Origin: CAZJAH01 sp964544155
GTDB lineage: Bacteria; Bacteroidota; Ignavibacteria; Kapaibacteriales; UBA2268
NCBI GenBank assembly: GCA_964544155.1
Contig: CAZJAH010000012.1
Location: 1-64,000 of the forward strand
DNA: 64,000 nucleotides
Reading direction: 5' to 3'
In this document: positions 61,023 to 64,000 of the stretch, in pieces
Position numbering within the stretch: position 1 is the first letter of the stretch
Layout of the letters: each line of letters opens with the position of its first letter
Made by a program: the position numbers and the translations under genes
Notes under the pieces: model-generated
Told to the model about the DNA's origin: nothing
Seen by the model: the letters and a program-made list of their open reading frames with translations, nothing else
Database searches by the model: none

Positions 61023-61679
61023 GTGAAAAATGCGGCTCTGAGGCCGGGCTTAATAAGCCTGCTGGCATTATTTATTGCGATAGCCGGAATACATGAAACG
61101 ATAGCACAGGATAGCGAAATACAGACAGCTCATAACTCGCTTCTGAATGAAAATTACCGCGAAGCGGTTATAGAATACACGATGGCAATTGAAAAATTCG
61201 ACGAATACGCCCCTTCATGGTATGGCAGGGGTATGGCATACTACTACCTGGATGAATACGATAAATCTTTAAAAGATTTCAATCGAGCAATAGAACTTAA
61301 GCCGGATTATTTCGAGGCTTATTTTGGCAGGGGCATGGTCAATTATTACAAAGGAATCTATGAATCCGCGCTCACGGATTTCGAGAAAGCGGTCGAACTT
61401 AATCCCGAAAGCCCGGAAGCATTTTATGCCAGGGCAAATACACTGCACATGATGGATAAAGAAAGCGAGGCCTATGCCCATTACACCAAAGCGATTAAGT
61501 TAGATCCCGATTTCGGCATGGCTTATTACGGCAGGGCGGTCAATAACAAAGCCAGAGGCCGCCAAAATGAAGCCCTTGCGGATTTCAATACCTACCTGGA
61601 TATTCGCGGCAATAAAGACAATCTGGAACGTGAAGTTATAAGGCTGATTGAAGAAATTGAAGAGGATCTTAACAAATAA
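61023..61679 (+). CDS. Exported TPR-repeat protein
   Basis: A 218-residue protein with a signal peptide (to about residue 28, ending IAQDSE) followed by five tetratricopeptide repeats (for example YAPSWYGRGMAYYYLDEYDK). I chose the GTG at 61023, with GGGAG six bases upstream and a good signal sequence, over the ATG at 60981, which lacks a ribosome binding site. TPR proteins act as scaffolds; the partner is unknown. Confidence 0.8.
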   Translation: MKNAALRPGLISLLALFIAIAGIHETIAQDSEIQTAHNSLLNENYREAVIEYTMAIEKFDEYAPSWYGRGMAYYYLDEYDKSLKDFNRAIELKPDYFEAYFGRGMVNYYKGIYESALTDFEKAVELNPESPEAFYARANTLHMMDKESEAYAHYTKAIKLDPDFGMAYYGRAVNNKARGRQNEALADFNTYLDIRGNKDNLEREVIRLIEEIEEDLNK

Positions 61680-61683
61680 AAAA

Positions 61684-61759
61684 GTTCCGCCTTGCTTTAA
61701 ATTTTAGGTTCGGGTTTTTCATGAGGCGATTCATATACCTATATAAAGCACGGCGGAAC
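61684..61759 (+). other. Long inverted repeat, possible structured RNA
   Basis: Two 16-base arms, 61684-61699 and 61744-61759, are complementary with one mismatch and enclose a 44-base loop that has its own short hairpin (ATGA/TCAT). It lies five bases after the TPR gene and is followed by AAAATTTT. It could be a complex terminator, a small RNA or a short palindromic element. Confidence 0.4.
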
Positions 61760-61943
61760 AAAATTTTCTTTGCGGTTCATAATGATGATCCCGTAGAAAC
61801 TTCCTAAGTTTCAAACATTTAATACACTTATTAAAACGCTGTTTCATTTGCTTTATTACAGAAAAAAAAATAATTTTTATTAAAATTTTGTATTGCCCCC
61901 AAGATTGTATTATATTTGTAGTTCCCGTAATTTACAGGTTGTT

Positions 61944-62015
61944 AGGGATGTCGCCAAGTGGTAAGGCACCGGGTTTTGGGTCCGGCATTCGCAGGTTCGA
62001 ATCCTGCCATCCCTG
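61944..62015 (+). tRNA. tRNA-Gln (UUG)
   Basis: The 72-base cloverleaf fits throughout. The acceptor AGGGATG/CATCCCT is perfect. The D arm is GCC/GGC with AGTGGTAA. The anticodon arm CCGGG/TCCGG encloses loop TTTTGGG with anticodon TTG. The T arm GCAGG-TTCGAAT-CCTGC is perfect. Discriminator is G and CCA is not encoded. Confidence 0.93.
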
Positions 62016-62048
62016 CTGCTTTAATTTGATAATCAATAAAAACCGAAA

Positions 62049-62987
62049 ATGCCGGATTTTAAAGTTGCCTCAGGGCGCTCAAATATGCCGCTATCGCAAA
62101 AAGTAGCCGACCAGCTGGGGATAACACTGGCGGAAACAACCATAAGGAACTTCAGCGACGGCGAAATTTGGGTAAAATACGAAGAGAATGTCAGAGGTGT
62201 GGATCTGTTTGTAATTCAATCAACATTCGCCCCTTCTGATAACTGGATGGAATTACTTATATTAATAGACGCGGCAAAAAGGGCTTCCGCAAAAAGGGTA
62301 ACAGCCGTTATCCCATATTTCGGTTACGCCCGGCAGGATAGAAAAGATCAGCCCAGGGTATCGATTACAGCCAAGCTGGTATCTAACCTGTTAGCAACAG
62401 CGGGAGCAGACAGGATTATCACAATAGACCTGCATTCATCGCAGATACAGGGCTTTTATGATAAGCCGCTTGATCACCTTTACGCGTCGCCCGTACTCAT
62501 TAGGGCTTTGAAAAAATTAGGGCTTGAGGGCCTCGCGGTGGCTTCACCCGATGTCGGGGGAGCGAAAACTGCCAGAGCCTACGCGAAAAGATTACACGCC
62601 GACCTTGTGCTTGTTGACAAAAGAAGGCCGGTGCATAACGAAGCAGAAATAATGCATATTATCGGCGATGTTAACGATAAGCATGTGATAATTGTTGATG
62701 ATATGATCGATACCGGCACAACATTTGTTAAATGTGCCGATGCATTAAAAAGCAAAGGCGCTAAAGATATATACGGACTGTGCGTGCATCCTGTGTTTTC
62801 AGGTAACGCCATGGATAAAATAGAAGCTTCAGGAGCGGTTGAGAAGGTATTTGTTACCGATACAATACCGCTTCCGCGCGAATCCGACAGCATTGAAGTT
62901 ATCAGCGTGGCTGAGCTGCTTAGTGAAGCGATTATAAGAACCCATGATAACAGGTCGATTAGCTCATTATTTGAAATAGAAAGATAA
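62049..62987 (+). CDS. prs: Ribose-phosphate pyrophosphokinase
   Basis: A 312-residue PRPP synthase: FSDGEIWVKYEENVRG near residue 32, VIPYFGYARQDRKDQPR near 94, the cation-binding DLHSSQIQGFYD near 126, and the PRPP loop IIVDDMIDTGTTF near 216. It provides PRPP for nucleotide, His and Trp synthesis. It is followed by rplY and pth, a conserved bacterial order. Confidence 0.96.
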   Translation: MPDFKVASGRSNMPLSQKVADQLGITLAETTIRNFSDGEIWVKYEENVRGVDLFVIQSTFAPSDNWMELLILIDAAKRASAKRVTAVIPYFGYARQDRKDQPRVSITAKLVSNLLATAGADRIITIDLHSSQIQGFYDKPLDHLYASPVLIRALKKLGLEGLAVASPDVGGAKTARAYAKRLHADLVLVDKRRPVHNEAEIMHIIGDVNDKHVIIVDDMIDTGTTFVKCADALKSKGAKDIYGLCVHPVFSGNAMDKIEASGAVEKVFVTDTIPLPRESDSIEVISVAELLSEAIIRTHDNRSISSLFEIER

Positions 62988-63016
62988 TCAATTAAGGCTT
63001 TATAGAGGTAAATAAA

Positions 63017-63658
63017 ATGAAAGAAATTGAATTAAAAGTTCTTACGAGAGAAACAGGCAAGAAATCTGCCCGGGGAGTAAGAAATATAGGCAATGTACCG
63101 GGTATTTATTATACCAAAGGAGCGGAACCCATTGCCATTCACGCAAAACCCCTTGATCTTCGCCCGGTTGTATATACTTCACAGACGAGGATAATCAATC
63201 TTTTGGTTGGAGATGCACAGCAGCCCAAAAAATGCGTTTTAAAAGATGTGGATTTTGACCCCGTATCTGATGAGCTTATCCACTTTGACCTCCTCGGTAT
63301 TAAGGAAGGCCAGCAGCTTACAGTTGAAATTCCCGTTATGATGAGAGGTCAGGCTTCAGGCGTAAGGACTTCCGGCGGAAGGATGAACCAGATCATTCAT
63401 AAAATAAAAGTAAAATGCCTGCCTTCTGACCTTATTGAAGTTCTTGAATACGACGTAACTAACATGGAGATCGGCGATTCGGTATATCTCAGAGATCTTA
63501 AACAGGAAAATGTTGAATTTGATCTTACCGAAGACGCAGTTGTTTGTACTATCGTACCGCCGAGGATAATCAAAGATACTGCCGCATCAGAAGCCGAAGA
63601 AGGCTTACTTCCCGTTGAAGGTGAAGAAGAAGCGCCGGTTGATGAATCAGAAAAATAA
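63017..63658 (+). CDS. rplY: 50S ribosomal protein L25/general stress protein Ctc
   Basis: A 213-residue long-form L25 (Ctc type): 5S rRNA-binding domain to about residue 95 (ELKVLTRETGKKSARGVR; DVDFDPVSDELIHFDLL), then the TL5-like C-terminal domain and an acidic tail (EEGLLPVEGEEEAPVDESEK). SD is AGAGG. A terminator follows. Confidence 0.94.
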   Translation: MKEIELKVLTRETGKKSARGVRNIGNVPGIYYTKGAEPIAIHAKPLDLRPVVYTSQTRIINLLVGDAQQPKKCVLKDVDFDPVSDELIHFDLLGIKEGQQLTVEIPVMMRGQASGVRTSGGRMNQIIHKIKVKCLPSDLIEVLEYDVTNMEIGDSVYLRDLKQENVEFDLTEDAVVCTIVPPRIIKDTAASEAEEGLLPVEGEEEAPVDESEK

Positions 63659-63683
63659 AAAAGCGGTAATTATTATTTTAAGG

Positions 63684-63711
63684 GGGGTAATTTCTATACC
63701 CCTTTTTTTTT
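63684..63711 (+). terminator. Terminator after rplY
   Basis: GGGGTA (63684-63689) pairs with TACCCC (63697-63702), followed by nine T residues. pth begins about 30 bases further. Confidence 0.8.
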
Positions 63712-63740
63712 GTTTGATTTGTAAATAATGAAAAAAATCA

Positions 63741-64000
63741 ATGGCTGCTAAAGTTGACTGGCTATTTGCAGGGCTGGGCAATCCCGGCGATGAATACAAA
63801 AGCACAAGGCATAATATCGGATGGATGGTTGCCGCGGAATACGCGCGCGTGCACAATAAACCAATGATGGCTTTTCATCCAATGTATTATCATTCGGCTC
63901 TCAGATACCGAGGGCAGCTGATCATGACAATTATGCCTGTAACATTCATGAACTTATCAGGCAAAGCAATTAAAGATGTAGCGAATAGCTTTGATATACC
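63741..64000 (+). CDS. pth: Peptidyl-tRNA hydrolase, 5' part only
   Basis: The gene runs off the window after 86 codons. The translated start has the Pth signature AGLGNPGDEYKSTRHNIGW, with the catalytic His in TRHN. Further on, PVTFMNLSGKAI matches the substrate-binding loop. The ATG at 63741 gives the usual N terminus. It follows rplY as in many bacteria. Confidence 0.92.
   Translation, partial: MAAKVDWLFAGLGNPGDEYKSTRHNIGWMVAAEYARVHNKPMMAFHPMYYHSALRYRGQLIMTIMPVTFMNLSGKAIKDVANSFDI

Noticed and set aside
61888..62106. 72-residue open frame over the tRNA
   Set aside because: It is read through tRNA-Gln and into prs in another frame; tRNA structure explains the sequence.
1..64000. CRISPR array or rRNA operon
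   Set aside because: No regularly spaced repeats and no rRNA-like sequence were seen.

Overview
The window carries a near-complete dissimilatory sulfate/sulfite metabolism island in what looks like a non-phototrophic member of the Bacteroidetes/Chlorobi/Ignavibacteria (FCB) group, possibly a Kapabacteria- or Ignavibacteria-like lineage. The main lineage clue is the secreted protein at 28520-30754, which ends in a type IX secretion (T9SS) sorting domain. A Bacteroidetes-style promoter (TTTG-N20-TATATTTG) upstream of 25995 agrees with this. The taxonomy is inference: there is no rRNA or other phylogenetic marker I can place. A 100-N gap with identical 55-base flanks shows that this is a draft scaffold.

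Layout. 147-1289: a transposase-derived zinc-ribbon protein. 1836-5468: sat, aprB, aprA (sulfate to APS to sulfite). 5662-8109: a zinc-ribbon protein, a YkgJ-type cysteine-cluster protein and a QmoC-like membrane subunit, with no qmoA or qmoB in the window. 8149-14815: dsrA, dsrB, dsrD, dsrN, a ferritin-like helical protein, dsrL and dsrC, ending at a clear terminator. 15006-20827: a DsrM/DsrK-like pair, a PAS histidine kinase with Cys-rich PAS domains, two response regulators and an RsbRD-like protein, ending at another terminator. 20988-30754: accessory genes, namely an A+T-rich DUF262/DUF1524 (GmrSD-like) gene, a papain-like lipoprotein, a membrane protein, a DUF1287 protein and a caspase-like T9SS substrate. 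30889-44436 (minus strand): a C-terminal processing protease, a CoA-disulfide-reductase/rhodanese protein, an Hmc-like four-gene redox complex whose NrfD subunit is fused to a hexaheme cytochrome c, and canonical dsrMKJOP. 45117-49527: hemA, a CBS protein, a CheY-like regulator, a CobA-HemD fusion and a SirC-like dehydrogenase, i.e. the route to siroheme. 49581-55410: an alpha/beta hydrolase, a rubrerythrin-like protein, dnaK and four tandem small heat shock proteins. 55967-64000: mostly housekeeping genes (DoxX-like, ppc, a lipoprotein, murQ, a TPR protein, tRNA-Gln, prs, rplY and the start of pth).

How it fits together. Sat activates sulfate, AprAB makes sulfite, DsrAB with DsrC reduces it to a DsrC trisulfide, and DsrMKJOP would reduce that with quinol electrons. 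DsrL could feed NAD(P)H electrons to DsrAB. HemA, CobA-HemD and SirC make siroheme, and DsrN probably amidates it. DsrD, and no dsrEFH anywhere in the window, favour the reductive direction; DsrL keeps the oxidative or reversible option open. The QmoC-like protein without QmoAB, the DsrL plus DsrD combination, and the NrfD-hexaheme fusion are the most unusual points.
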